Shown: piece after piece, positions 23,903-34,834 of the stretch
How positions within the stretch are numbered: the first letter of the stretch is position 1
How the letters are laid out: every line of letters begins with the position of its first letter
NCBI GenBank assembly: GCA_963970005.1
Contig: CAXAMN010027395.1
Location: 415,318 to 479,317, forward strand
Source: Durusdinium trenchii
Lineage: Eukaryota; Sar; Dinophyceae; Suessiales; Symbiodiniaceae
Reading direction: 5' to 3'
Length of the DNA: 64,000 nt
Made by a program: the position numbers and the translations under genes
The notes under the pieces: generated by a model
Told to the model about the DNA's origin: nothing
The model's database searches: none
The model's input: only the letters and a program-made list of their open reading frames with translations

Positions 23903-23929
23903 GAGCGGACCAAGCGAAAAGACTTGGAG
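23903..23929 (+). CDS. Very short exon ERTKRKDLE
   Basis: Nine codons, phase 0 to 0, between GGACAAG and a GTGCTG donor. Charged. Last candidate exon of cluster I; no convincing stop codon or 3' end of the gene was found before the next gene. Confidence 0.45.
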
Positions 23930-24601
23930 GTGCTGGAGCCCGGTCTTGTGTGACTCGAGCTACTCGTGCGTGGTCGAAAAGTACCATAAGCAAAGCAGAG
24001 TCTCCGTACTACTAGAAGAATCCGGCCCTGAAACGCACGACAATGAGAAGGTACAAACCTATTCAAAGTGGAAGGCCCAATAGTCTTCGGGGCAAAAGAC
24101 TTCAGTTGAACAGTTGGTGGTTCTTCTTAGGACCAGATTCATGGACTTTCTTTGAGAATGTCGTGAGGGTCTGTCGTTTTTTTATGTGTCCACTTTATGT
24201 AGGGCAGGGCCGGGATGTTCGACTTAGGCGAAGAATACCCCGAAGCATACCCTCTACCCCAGAGCAAACCCCTGAAGCATCCCCGAAGCATACCTCGCAT
24301 ACCCCGATGGTCAAACATCCCGGCCCGGGAACGTTAAATACAAACCCAGATGCTGCTTTGTGTGTTTTTTCTTGGATGTATTCAGCCCGCAGTTGGCCTC
24401 ACAGCATTTAGCTCCTAGTTTAGAACTGTTGTGTTCAGTGTTTGTCGCAACTTCCTGGGATCCAGGCGTCATGCTTGCAGCACTGGAAGCAGCTGAGCAG
24501 CGCAGTTACAAATCCTTCCTGGTGTTCCAAACTTCTAAGCATTTCCAAAGATTTGTGCACCCAGCCAAAACAACCCAAACTTTTTTAATTTTCCTTCCGC
24601 C

Positions 24602-27108
24602 ATGACACGCATACTGTGCTGCCGTGATTTCTCGCAGCCGGTGGAGAGATCCCGCTTGGTGGTGCTGCAGCGTCGGTCCACAGAAGAGTCCTGGGGCCTC
24701 AAGATCAGCACTTCAGAGGATGGTTTGTTCATCCAGGAACTGCAGGTACCTCATTTGCAAACCAGAGGATTGTGTTTTTCTGCGGCTGTTTTTGGGTTGG
24801 AGGCCATCGCTATTAGGTGTATTTCTGCGGCTGTTTTTGGAGTTTTCAATCAGTCCTTGCGGCAGCGATCCTTGCGGGTATCCGCCGTTCCGGCGGGTCA
24901 GCGGATCAATGGAGAACTTGCGGATCAACGGATTTCATGATCCATCAATATTTATCATATGCTGCATGTGTTTCTCGCTCTGCTTTTCCTGTTGTTTGGT
25001 CACTGATACAACACCTTGGCTGCTCATCAGCTCATTGTCGACCACTTGGCCTCCCAACTCACGATGAGAAATGTTAACTTGAATTTGAGATGCCACACGT
25101 TCTAAAATCAGCGTTCGCAAAATAATGATACGTTAAAAAAGCTAAAAACTGAGCACTCATTTTGGGATGTCACAGAGCGTTCGCAAATTAGCTATTCTTG
25201 ACCAGTTGTCGATGCTTGCTGCTATTGTCGCGTGAAACACATTGAAACACCTCCCGTTCGGTGCTGTAAGGATTCACCATCCTTGGCAAAATGGCACCAG
25301 GAGCACCCAGCACCCAGGTGTCAGATACAGCCGGCACTGGCCATTTTGGAGGTCAACGGCAAGGAAGACAGCGAAGAGATCTTTGACCAGTTTCGCACGG
25401 CCACTCTGGTGGAGATTCTCGGTCCGATTTGGGGGAAGTCGCCGTGCCCACTTTTTGTTGCTTTATGTTCCTAGTAGCTTCTTGTTTCTAATAGCTTCTT
25501 GTTACTACTAGTAAGGCACTTGTTACTAGTAGCGATGCACTTGTTCCTAGTAGCGTCCTTGCTCCTTTCCCCCCAGCATTTGGAGCAAGTCCTGTCCAGT
25601 GGTTGGTCTTTTAGGCCTGAAACGAGGCAGACAGGAGCTGTTTGCGTTCTGTGGGCAGAAGCTGAGGTGATCGTTCAGGGGGCTGACTTGACCCGAGTGT
25701 TGTTGGAGAACATTTCTCGACCCAGGTGTCCCCTTTTTCATGTTCCATTTTTGACACGAAGTTGTGAAAGTGTCAAATTTGAAATCCCCCGACCTCCCCA
25801 CGCATTCGACAAATTGACAAATGTTTTACCCAACCTGAGCTTGTCAGTGCGAGCAGAATTGACCAAGTATTGGTATGAGTGGGTTGATGTATGATAAAGT
25901 CACACAGTCACACGACACTGTTTCGACTTACACACTGTGCTGAGTGATCTTTGGGTTTGTTTTTGTTGGGGATTTGCCCAGAGAGAAGAAGATCACTCGG
26001 TCCTGGAATGGAACCCTTTTCTATGCAGAACTTGTATGAGTTTTTGGGATAATGTACTGTTGTAGTCAGTGTCAAAAGCTGAAAAAAAAAACAAACCACA
26101 TCACCAGCACACCACTGTAAACTGCCTACTGAAACAAAGGATGGCAACCATGTACGCCACAGCGAATGGACATGTTCCAAGAAATAAACACAGCAGTTTT
26201 CAATGTTCAACAAGGTTTGTAGGGAGAGGCAGGGGCCAAGAAGAGGTTTATATGGTACCTGTTGGTGGTACTCCCATTCCTACTGCCCCCTTCTAAATTT
26301 CCGGATAGACCGTGGACCGTGGCCATTGCCATAGCAGATCTCACGTATCCCTGCTCATGCGCGAATCAAGCCCTCGGCTGCAGTGTGTGGGCATCGTGAT
26401 GCTCCAACTTTGTCAGCCAGCAACACCATAAGAGACCGACACCAACAAAGACACTTGCTTGAACCAAGGCAGAACGTCTAGAACTACAAAGAGCTAGTCA
26501 CAAATGCAAGACCATGCCAATTGGTTGACATCTATATAACTAACGAATAAGGTTCCTGCTTGCTGCATCAACGACACTATCCATTTCCAGATCCTGTTCA
26601 TATAATATGCTGGCTTGTTTGATTCAGGTGTATCTTCAACAAAGCAGTTGGCGTGTTGCCAGGTGTAAAGTGTTAGCCTAGTGACCCATAAGGGAGCATA
26701 GGGTATCTCAGACTTCAAGTGTTTCTCTTTCCTGCCCACTTGCTCTTCCCCCATTCCGCTGGTTCCAGACAACCTCTTCCCACTCCACGGTTCAGGATGA
26801 CCCTCTCTTCAGTGATGACTCTATCGCAACAGCAAAACTTTGCGATCGCAGCTAAGAGGGACAGAAAAGAGAAAGAATTGGCTGCAGTCGGTGAGTTGCT
26901 CCATGCGGTGGATGGAGCGACAGCAGGCCAATGCTCCATTTGTTTGGATGAGATGCAGCAGGATTCCAAGGTGGTTCAGCTAAGCTGTGGTCATGTTTTT
27001 CACAAGGCATGTGTCAAAAAGTGGCTACTGACCAAGAGGATGACATGCCCTTTGTGCAAACAAACCCCTGTGGCTGAGAAGGCCAGAGGTTGCTCACATT
27101 TTTCTTGA
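24602..27108 (+). CDS. PDZ-RING protein, four exons
   Basis: Four exons join without a phase conflict: 24602-24745, 25271-25421, 25615-25666 and 26769-27108, giving 228 residues. Exon 1 opens MTRILCCRDFSQ. A PDZ-like fold spans about residues 18-105: a first strand LVVLQRRSTEESWGLKI, the SPSLAKWHQEHP turn, AILEVNGKED and ATLVEIL, close to the SPAAKWN...VNG pattern of protist PDZ domains. A C3H2C3 RING (RING-H2) lies at about 171-212: CSICLDEM, CGHVFHKAC and CPLC. RING-H2 proteins are usually E3 ubiquitin ligases and PDZ domains bind C-terminal peptides, so a substrate-targeted ligase is a reasonable inference. Donors are GT; introns 1 and 2 hold short repeat words. The last exon could instead splice from 27088 to 27150, adding a cysteine-rich tail (CPQCCVECVACS). 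ATG 24602 is the first in frame. Confidence 0.8.
24777..24840. repeat. GGAGGCC-word insertion flanked by 19-bp direct repeats
   Basis: The word GTTGGAGGCCATCGCTATTA (24796-24815) lies between two perfect copies of TTTCTGCGGCTGTTTTTGG at 24777-24795 and 24822-24840, inside intron 1 of the PDZ-RING gene. Looks like a small insertion with target duplication. Confidence 0.75.
25464..25566. repeat. ACTAGT-word repeat copy
   Basis: Within intron 2 of the PDZ-RING gene. Words in order: TAGCTTCTTGTTTC, TAGCTTCTTGTTAC, TAAGGCACTTGTTAC, AGCGATGCACTTGTTCC, AGCGTCCTTGCTCC, each set off by CTAGT. Confidence 0.8.
25667..26768. other. Intron 3 of the PDZ-RING gene
   Basis: About 1.1 kb between exons 3 and 4. 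Nothing else recognisable; starts GTGATC and ends GGTTCCAG. Confidence 0.6.
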
Positions 27109-27731
27109 ATTTCTATATGTACAGTATTGTTTGTTTCCTCGTTGTGCAGCCCCGGAATTCAAGCGCTGGGAGCATAGCACAATCTGTATATCGCTTCGTG
27201 AAGCTGCGCGATGCCCACAATGCTGTGTGGAATGTGTGGCATGTTCTATTCACAAGGATTCAGAGGATCTCAGTGGAATTCAGGGCATCAGTTCAAGGTG
27301 ATTGGCACATATTGGCACAAATTGTTTAATGTTACCATCAAGGGTATCCCGGCACTTTTTTTTTCTCTGGGTTTGGACTGCAACAGTTTTTCCTTGTTTT
27401 AACAATTCATGGGCTATATTATAACAGCAAGGTGTGGATGTGGTTGAATATGCCACGCCCCTGGTTTGGTAGATGTTTTGGCTGGAAGCATTGTGAGCAT
27501 CCGCGCTGATCCGGTGTTCATTCTTGTGGAGGGGGGGCAGCTGCTCAAAATGCATCTATAGACTCTGGCACTAGTTTGTAACACGCAAAGACATGCCATG
27601 TATAACAAAGGAATAACTTATGGTGTTCCTCAGCATTCATCATGTCAAATTGTCAAATGTTGGCACTGTCCATCCACAGTACTACAGTGTATATATAGCA
27701 AACAACCAAACAAACATCAGATTGTTGAGTG

Positions 27732-27900
27732 ATCATGAAAAAGCTGATCCCCTCCATTGCTGCAAAGCTTTGGAGAGCTCTGTGGCAGACCCTTCACTCT
27801 CAAGTGACGCAAAAGGCTCAAAGGTACATCTCGATTTGCAGAATGTTGGAGACAGAGGAGCTTGGATTCGATGTGCAAGAATTGCTATCCGGTGTTTGTT
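27732..27900 (+). other. Coding-like open stretch, unassigned
   Basis: Two overlapping frames look better than random. One starts MKKLIPSIAAKLWRALWQTL and stops at 27899; the other reads SSVADPSLSSDAKGSKVHLD. Either may be an exon of the following ATPase gene; no splice phase decides it. Confidence 0.3.
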
Positions 27901-27951
27901 GAATAAGACAGCAAAAGGTGTCGCACAAGACTAAGACCAAGGCCTACTTTG

Positions 27952-28046
27952 ACAAGAACGCTGCTACTAGGAGCAAGGACGCTACTAGGGGCTCCTGGCC
28001 TTACTACTAGTAGCAAGAAGCTACTAGTAACAAGAACGCTACTTGT
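27952..28046. repeat. ACTAGT-word repeat copy, reverse orientation
   Basis: Reverse-complement words (AGGAGCAAGGACGCTACTAG, GGGGCTCCTGGCC, TAGCAAGAAGCTACTAG, TAACAAGAACGCTACT) just upstream of the ATPase exon at 28105. Confidence 0.8.
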
Positions 28047-28104
28047 AGGTTTCACAAGTGTGGCTTTACGAGAGCCCCAATGTCCATTCGCAGTCCCATC
28101 ACAG

Positions 28105-29928
28105 GCAGCGGCTGATGCTGGAGGAGACCGGAGAGTCCTGGGCTGTTGGATGTGTCCGCTTTGAAATACAGTAAGTCCCTCCTAAAAATGACATCGAAGG
28201 CAAAGACCAGTGTCCAGCAGGAAGCCCAGTCCCAGATGGGTAGAAGCGTTTTAGATGGTGTTGTGGCTGAGTGGTCCTGGTAGAAGAAATAACTGGCTTC
28301 CACTTGCATAGTACTGCCAAGGACATCTCAACTGCTGGACTCTGAAAAAATGCATAGGACTTGAAAAAAAAAAGAAAAAACAATCCTGAGAGACTCTTTA
28401 GTGAGTAAACCAAAAAAACAAAAAAGAATCCTGACAGAGTCTTTGGACACCCCCCCCCCCAAAAAAAAAAAGGTAAAATGGGGGTTCTGGGGAGTTCTTG
28501 TTCATCAATCACCTCGTTGAATTTTCTTGGCTCTTGAAAATTTGTGTTGAGCATTTGTCGTTTTTCTGGAGTCTTGTTATGCGTGTTTTAGGGTCATAAC
28601 TTAATAACTTTCACTTCATTGTTTGGATTGAATGAAGGGGATAATTGTTGAGGTGGTCAGAGTTTCTATGTGTAGGTTCAGGTTCAAATTCTACCAAGCT
28701 GTTCTTCAAAGATGTCGAATTATTTGCTTCAAATTCATGTATTGATTGAGGTTAGGCGCTGTTTGGTTTTGCATATCAAGCATCCTTCGATCCAAAGCCA
28801 GTTTGGCACAAATTGACTGAACCGATGTATTGTCCTTTTTCTTTGACATTCTGCAGATGCATCTTTGTGAGGCAGGTTCAGCTTGCGCCAGGCCGGTTCA
28901 TCCTTCCAAGCGGTCACACACGAACACAGCCTGCAAGGGCTTTTCCACCGCAGACCATTAAAACTGGTTGGACTTTGTTGAGCACAGGGAGCGTTGTAGT
29001 GCTGGTTCTCCAAGCTATTCAAAGGTTCCTTCCTGGCTTCTTCATGAACAGGGCAGTGAGGAAGGCTGGGCAAAGGCTGGAAAGGCAAGAGCCCGCCCCT
29101 GCACGGCCTCTCGAGGAGGAATACATCAAGGATTTCATCAACTTACCTCAACGTGAAGCTTTGAGCACCCCTTCCTTCTTGGTGGTCAGTGGTTCCCAAG
29201 GCATTGGGAAATCAACCATGCTGAACAATCTCATGTGTGAGCATGTGAAGAATGGCAAAAGGGTGCTGCCGCTCAAGATGTCAAGCCGTCCTGGTGAGGA
29301 CTTGAAGCTCAATGAAGCGCTGCCCAAAGCATTGCAAGCAGTAAATCTGCAAGTTCAACTTGGAGGTCAGCGTGTCTGCTGTGGCCGACATCATCATAGA
29401 TCGGTTTGACATGTCAGATTTGGTGGTGGTGCGACCGCTGCCTTTCGACGATTTCGTATTTGTGGTCAAGGAGGTGGCACAGCACGGAAACAACTTCCGG
29501 ACGCTGAACAAGGTTCTTGCCGACGATGAGATAGAGGAGGTGTTAAAGCACTACTACATCCGCGCAGGGGGCAACTTCCGCGCCTTGGACTTGATACTGC
29601 GAAACGTCTCCAGAGAAGGTAAGAATGGTGCGGATGCGGTCATCAAGCAGGTTGAGAAGTGGTACGAGGAGAGAGTGAAACCAATTGAGAAGAAACTGGA
29701 CGAAGAGGAAGTGAAGGACTATCTCCTCAAGGTGGCAGAGGCAGGACCCATGGGGTATCTCCCGCAGAGGGAGGGGACCAACATGAAGTTGAAGCTTCTT
29801 CGTGAGGAGCCCGCGGACTGCGTCCTGAGGAGGACAACCACTTAAGTGTGGCTTTGAAGCATTGGCATTTCGTCGCCAAGCTCTTTCAAGAGGATGAGCA
29901 GAAGTTGAGGGATGCAGGATACATGTGA
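28105..29928 (+). pseudogene. Membrane-anchored P-loop NTPase, apparently broken
   Basis: Exon 28105-28170 (RLMLEETGESWAVGCVRFEI) ends at a GTAAGT donor in phase 2 and joins in frame to an exon starting at 28857 after a strong acceptor (TTTGACATTCTGCAG). The second exon encodes a probable membrane segment (TGWTLLSTGSVVVLVLQAI), a linker, and a Walker A motif GSQGIGKST at 29191-29217. Past about 29340 the coding frame shifts: VSVSAVADIIIDRFDMSDLV starts in another frame at about 29366 and runs to about 29810. It then shifts back to the first frame for HLSVALKHWHFVAKLFQEDE, ending at TGA 29926-29928. No Walker B (hydrophobic strand then DE) lies between Walker A and the shifted part, which is only about 50 codons. 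A tiny unusual intron could explain one shift but not the loss. Most likely a decayed gene, or assembly errors. The family resembles AAA-like or STAND-type NTPases; exact family not assigned. Confidence 0.6.
28171..28856. other. Intron of the P-loop NTPase gene
   Basis: Starts GTAAGTCC and ends in CTGCAG. Contains homopolymer runs (ten C then eleven A at about 28450-28471). No other feature. Confidence 0.65.
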
Positions 29929-30029
29929 GCTTCGCCAGTGAAAAGAACTGTGGCGCTTGAGATGTTTTGTGGGTGAGTCATCCAAGAGCAATCTTCACAC
30001 ATTGCATGCATAACCGCAGATACCCAACC

Positions 30030-30197
30030 CTAGTATCAATGATACCCAGATACCAGTATCTAACTATCAACGATACCCACAACCTAGTATCAATGAAACA
30101 AACATCCAAGTATCAATGATACCCAGAACCAAGTATCAATGATACCCCGATACCAGTATCCAAGTATCAATGATACCCAGAACCAAGTATCGAGAGA
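30030..30197. repeat. Tandem array of the palindrome GTATCAATGATAC
   Basis: The 13-bp palindrome GTATCAATGATAC and variants recur with spacers such as CCAGAACCAA and CCAGATACCA, so the array can pair as hairpins GTATCA/TGATAC. It sits just after the NTPase remnant. Confidence 0.8.
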
Positions 30198-30763
30198 CGG
30201 GAAACTTCAGAGTTTGACTTCTATATAAACCAGAACTTGGAGAGAGTGGCTTAACCTAAAGAAACTCCAGAGCTTGACACTTGAACAGTGGAAGAAGTGG
30301 CTTATCCAAGCAACCTCTCAAAGCCTGACATTTGGCAAACATTTCCACTAAACTCACTAATATATCCATAAGTTGGATTGACCTATATACATCTATCTCT
30401 CTATCTATCTACCTATCTCTTGTTCTATCGTTCATCCTGCTTGGTCAGAAGGGAGGTCTTCATCCACTTGAGGGGGGTCGGGGGATGCGTGGGCGTGCGT
30501 CGTTGTCGCCGACTCACCGTCACCGGGTTGACAATTTGGAGTTTCCAGGGCTGTCAGCGACTGATGACGCAAGTAAATCCCGGGCAGAAAAGGTGCACAA
30601 CTGTTGTCAGGCGGACCAAGCAGTGCCAGCGTTGAAGTGTCGGAGGAGCCCAGATGGCGATGTGCTGTGGGTCCTTTGCTGGGTCAACGGGCGACCGCCG
30701 CATCGTCGGACCGGGGAACTTCTGCCGTTTCTGCTTCGCCAAGGCCACTGGTGGCTGGCTTAG
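30198..30763. other. No supported gene
   Basis: Holds a (TATC)n-like run near 30390-30415. An open frame around 30600-30760 overlaps the next exon out of frame and is not convincing. Confidence 0.45.
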
Positions 30764-30838
30764 ACGAGATGGCCTTGGAAGCTCGAGAGGCGGAGAACCC
30801 TCGTCGACCGTCCTTTTGGGCGGGAGAAGCGTCAGCAG
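30764..30838 (+). CDS. Helical exon EMALEAREAENPRRP
   Basis: Acceptor GGCTTAG, donor GTTTGG, phase 1 to 1. Reads EMALEAREAENPRRPSFWAG. First candidate exon of cluster II. Confidence 0.5.
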
Positions 30839-31184
30839 GTTTGGCAGTGCCCAGCTGGGTTTTCACGAAAGAAGCGTCAGCAGTGAATGGTTTCTACACC
30901 CGAACCCGACCCGAACCCAATTGTAGTGTGAGCAAACCAACCCCTATATTTGTAACTCTATGTTATTTTGTTCTGCATGTTGGGATCCTACTGCGCTGTG
31001 CCTTAGCTAGAGCCAGGGAGATAGTCGCCGAACAATATGTTGTTCTATCAGCACACCAGGGGAGACGGATGATGACCCACCATTGTGTACTTTGATGGTA
31101 ATCAAACATGTAAAGAAAAACACATCAAACCTGGGATTCATGCTTGGAACTCAAGGCCCAATCCCCGCACTCCGACTTTCACAG

Positions 31185-31250
31185 GCGGCTGTGAGGGCTG
31201 CAGAGGATTTTGAAAAACAGTTGGTCGCAGTGAGACAAAGTGCCACTGAG
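31185..31250 (+). CDS. 66-nt coiled-coil exon AAVRAAEDFEKQLV
   Basis: Exactly 22 codons, phase 0 to 0, acceptor TTTCACAG, donor GTGGGC. Reads AAVRAAEDFEKQLVAVRQSA then TE. Both splice sites are strong. Confidence 0.75.
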
Positions 31251-31660
31251 GTGGGCCATTGGGCGGTGGAAGGATGGGGAAACATGGTACAAACGACGAG
31301 GGTTCGGTTGGGAAAATCTCCTTTTTCCTTTTTGGTTGGGAAAAACGAAGACTTGGTGGCTGGGCACCGAACAGATGAGTACACGATTGTACGTGTTTCT
31401 TGGCCCTCAGGCCCGTGTGTTTGAAGAGTGAGGGCCTCCTCCAAAACCATTAAGTTTTAATTACCTGCTGTTTTTTCTTAGTTCCTTTTTTCACCGCTAG
31501 TTTCGTGATTGCGAGAGGTATGCCGGTATGCCATTTGTTGTTGCATTTGTCGTTTGAGGCTACATTTACTTTTCGCTTTTCAACTGCCCTTGGCCGCATG
31601 TAATTCTTCATTCACCACACATCCTGAAGGGATCCTCTTTGCCGATACTCCGGTTTCCAT

Positions 31661-31700
31661 ATTGGAGGCCATCGCGATGAGAGTGGAGGCCATCGCTTCT
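31661..31700. repeat. Two GGAGGCCATCGC words in tandem
   Basis: ATTGGAGGCCATCGCGATGA and AGTGGAGGCCATCGCTTCTG lie next to each other in an intron. Confidence 0.7.
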
Positions 31701-31752
31701 GTACCATGTTACCATGTTTAAACCCGGAGTAGAACTTCGGGATCTCGTGCAG

Positions 31753-31866
31753 CTCGCCAGGCCCAGAAGCAGCTCTCAGAGCTTCAAGAGCAGCTGAGCG
31801 GCGAACGGCAGAGCAAGCAGCGCCTCCAGGCGAGCGAAGCCCCGTTGACCAGGACCGGGGAGGAAA
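31753..31866 (+). CDS. Coiled-coil exon QLSELQEQLSGERQS
   Basis: Begins after CGTGCAG (later starts at 31761 or 31767 are possible) and reads KQLSELQEQLSGERQSKQRL. Matches the exon at 14186 in cluster I over some 18 residues. A GC donor after CTCCAG (31835) would end it earlier; a GT donor gives 31866. Confidence 0.65.
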
Positions 31867-32558
31867 GTGGTTTTCTCACCTATATAGCTAGGAAAAGTGG
31901 ATCCATAGTGTTCACATCTTTTTCACATCGAACCGTTTTTGGGCGATTGGCTTTCCCGAACAGGTGGAGAAACTGAGGAGGTCAGGAGGGAACCTCAAAG
32001 ATCCAATGCACGAAGCTAGGGCACCTTCTGGCCGGATAGGAGGCCGCCAAAAGGTTTTGGGACCTCGCATAATTACAACTATTCAACGTCGAACGAGTAT
32101 AAGATATTATTAGATTTGGATCTGGATTTCAGACGATCTACGAGTGAGGCATGTCAGAGCGATTCTGCTGTTCTTGTACACAATCACCCATATACAATCT
32201 GAAACAAAGGAGTATAAGACCAAACGACCATATATATGAGGGGTCCGTTCCATATGATCCTTTGCCCTCTAACCGCAGACATTTGAACAGGCGGGTGGAA
32301 GATGGTCCTCTGATCGTCGGGTCTGGCGTGCTCACTCTCTTTCGCAGGTCTAGCAATCATCCACTGCTGAGCTGCATTGGATAAACCAATTTTTCCTACG
32401 ATTCCCTACCCCATAGAAGTCAAAATAGAGCAAAACCACGTTGTTCGAATCAATCTTGATGGCTGCAAGTAGGGATCCCCACACACAGATCAAGCAGAGG
32501 CTGCATGCACTGCACAATACGATCTATCTCATCAATTTCATCACATTCTGCATGGGAG

Positions 32559-32627
32559 GCTACGTTGGAAGGACTCAAGTGTGAATTGGAAGAGAAGAAG
32601 GAGACCGCCGGATCATTAAGCAACTGA
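32559..32627 (+). CDS. Coiled-coil exon ATLEGLKCELEEKKE
   Basis: Reads ATLEGLKCELEEKKETAGSL up to an in-frame TGA. Acceptor CATGGGAG is weak. The true end may lie a little before the stop. Confidence 0.5.
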   Translation, partial: ATLEGLKCELEEKKETAGSLSN

Positions 32628-34107
32628 TGTTTTTGGGGTTATATAGTTCTTTGTTCTTCAATGAACCTGCTGTAGACAACTGTGTTCTGTCTTCTGCAGC
32701 GATTGTTATGGTCATTGCCAATGACTCCGAATGCGCAACACTGTATGGTATGGCAAAAGTCCCCTTCACTTTCCGTGAGGGGGCAACTAGATTTCAGAGA
32801 AAAAAAACGGGGTTGCCCGCTGGGAACAGCAAAGATGCAGATGCAAATGGAGATGTTTGATAGAGATTGAATTCGATGGAATGGGAAGCACCTGTGAACC
32901 AAGAGCCCGTGACCGGTAGACCTCCTCTACTGTCCACTACCTTGTCCCCACTCCATACGCTCTTTGACAACCTCATGATGAACAGTTGTTTTTCTCTAGG
33001 CATTCCTCAGGCACGAAGTGTTTCCTCAAGATCAAAACAAAGACTGAAACGTTCGTTTTTACACAGTGCTGTCACAAAGCATACACGATCTTGCGAGCAA
33101 ACCATCTTGCAAACCATCCTGCACTGCGGATTTCATGGGTTTTTGTTCTCCCTTCTTGCCACCTCGAGGCTCCAAATATGGGGATTCGTGTGGGGATCGA
33201 TCTGGCCCACTGGAGTCTTGATGTCGCTGTCCCTTGTTCTTGCCTCCCAAAAAAGAGTCTGAGGGTTGGGCAAACAATAGAACCATGCCTAAGATCAGGT
33301 AAGTTGCAAGTAGTGACTTTGTGCTATTCTCTTTAACCTTTTGGAACATCTGGGAACGATCTGGGAAGTACTTTTGTTGTCCTTTTCAGCCGTATGTGTC
33401 TTTTTCATGTTTTTTCTTCAACCATTTCAGAGCTTCGCAGGAGCAACTTCTAAAGCTGGGGGTCACAGGAGAAAGGGGAATTAGTGGTGTGGGACATATC
33501 TTGGGTTTCTTTAGACCTCAGACATTTGGTTTTCTTCTAAATCAGCTTGTCTTTATGGTTTCTGTTCTTTGTGTTAAACCGTGTGGGTAGTCGCCTCCTT
33601 GGGCCCCTGGGTATTCCTTTTTTCCCAAGACGTATGTCATGAGCCTTTTGAGCTGGTGCTAGTTGGGCGATTTTGGTTGACTTGGAGGCTGCTGCATTTC
33701 GACAAACGAGTTGATCTTCGAACGTCCTTCCCTGGAACCACTACAAGCCTTTCTTCATATGGGACCACTATCATTGAAAAGAGGGCTTCACCGGATATCA
33801 CATGCATTGCCTGGAGCTAGCAGCTAGACCCTCAGTAAAGTCAAGATCCTGCTATCCGAAACCCTTGACAAACCCTTGACAAACCTTGACTGAGGACTTC
33901 CAATTGGAATTTGTTCTTCTTTACCAGGTTGCATAAACAAATAGGTTCACCTGCAAGAAACTTCACCTACACTCACCAACATGGCCAAAGAGCCCGTCCC
34001 ATCAAACCAGGTGAAGCATGGTGAGTTGGAGTGGAAAACACCACCTTCTCCACAGCCTGGGGCGACCTCACCGCTGGGGAAAAGCCATCTTCAACCGCGG
34101 CCTCGAG
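32628..34107. other. Large intron-like gap
   Basis: About 1.5 kb with no exon I can support. Chance open frames only. Confidence 0.45.
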
Positions 34108-34182
34108 GCAAGACCAACGCGTGGCCTCCTTGCGGGAAGAGAAGCGCCGCGAGGAGCGAAAGGCTTCAGCGGCGCTGGGAGG
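34108..34182 (+). CDS. Coiled-coil exon DQRVASLREEKRREE
   Basis: Seventy-five bases, phase 2 to 2, donor GTGAAG. Reads DQRVASLREEKRREERKASA. Very basic-acidic, single-helix character. Confidence 0.7.
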
Positions 34183-34762
34183 GTGAAGATGTGGAAGCGA
34201 AGTGAAACTGAGCAAAGTGGCGAAGTGGGGTGAAAGAGTCGTCAGTTGTGAGTGGTTTTGATTGGGTGCAAGAATCGTTTTCCTCGTTTTTACGCTAAAC
34301 TTTAAATTGAATTGGATGTTCATGGAATGTGTTTCGCCATGGGAACTCCGAAGAGTTGGGGGAATGTTCCGCACCCAACGATGGCTCGGGACCTTTCCAG
34401 CTGCGGAGAGGTCAGTTGTTTCAGGTTGAGTTGAGCATCATTGCAAGTGAGCAAATACAGCCATGTACGCTTTTACATCAATAGATTGCCGATTGATATT
34501 TTGTCTCTATTGAATCGCGTGTTCCTTATTGATAATGTTGGTTTGTTTTCTTGGCCGTGTCATGTGGCCAAAACATCAGTGGACTCAATGGACCAATTGT
34601 TTTGATCGCGCGGTAAGACTAATCCAATACTCTCGTGATTGAGAAGACAATACCAATGTAGCGCTCGAGGTCTTCAGGTTGCTAAGTGGAAGAATAAGGC
34701 AATTGAGTGTGGGATAGTTTTAATGTTCAGCTACAAGCATCGCTACAAGCATCCCACGGAAG

Positions 34763-34834
34763 GAGCTTCGGGGCAAAGAGCTTCAAGCTGAGATGCACCA
34801 AGCCAAGCGTGAGAAGTGCTCGGAGCCCCGAATC
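34763..34834 (+). CDS. Coiled-coil exon ELRGKELQAEMHQAK
   Basis: Seventy-two bases, phase 0 to 0, acceptor CGGAAG, donor GTGTCA. Reads ELRGKELQAEMHQAKREKCS. Confidence 0.65.

Noticed and set aside
24541..24601. Spliced-leader relic upstream of the PDZ-RING start
   Set aside because: I looked for the dinoflagellate spliced-leader core (CCATTTTGGCTCAAG) upstream of the PDZ-RING and NTPase genes and did not find it; partial matches to CCATTTTGG elsewhere lack the rest.
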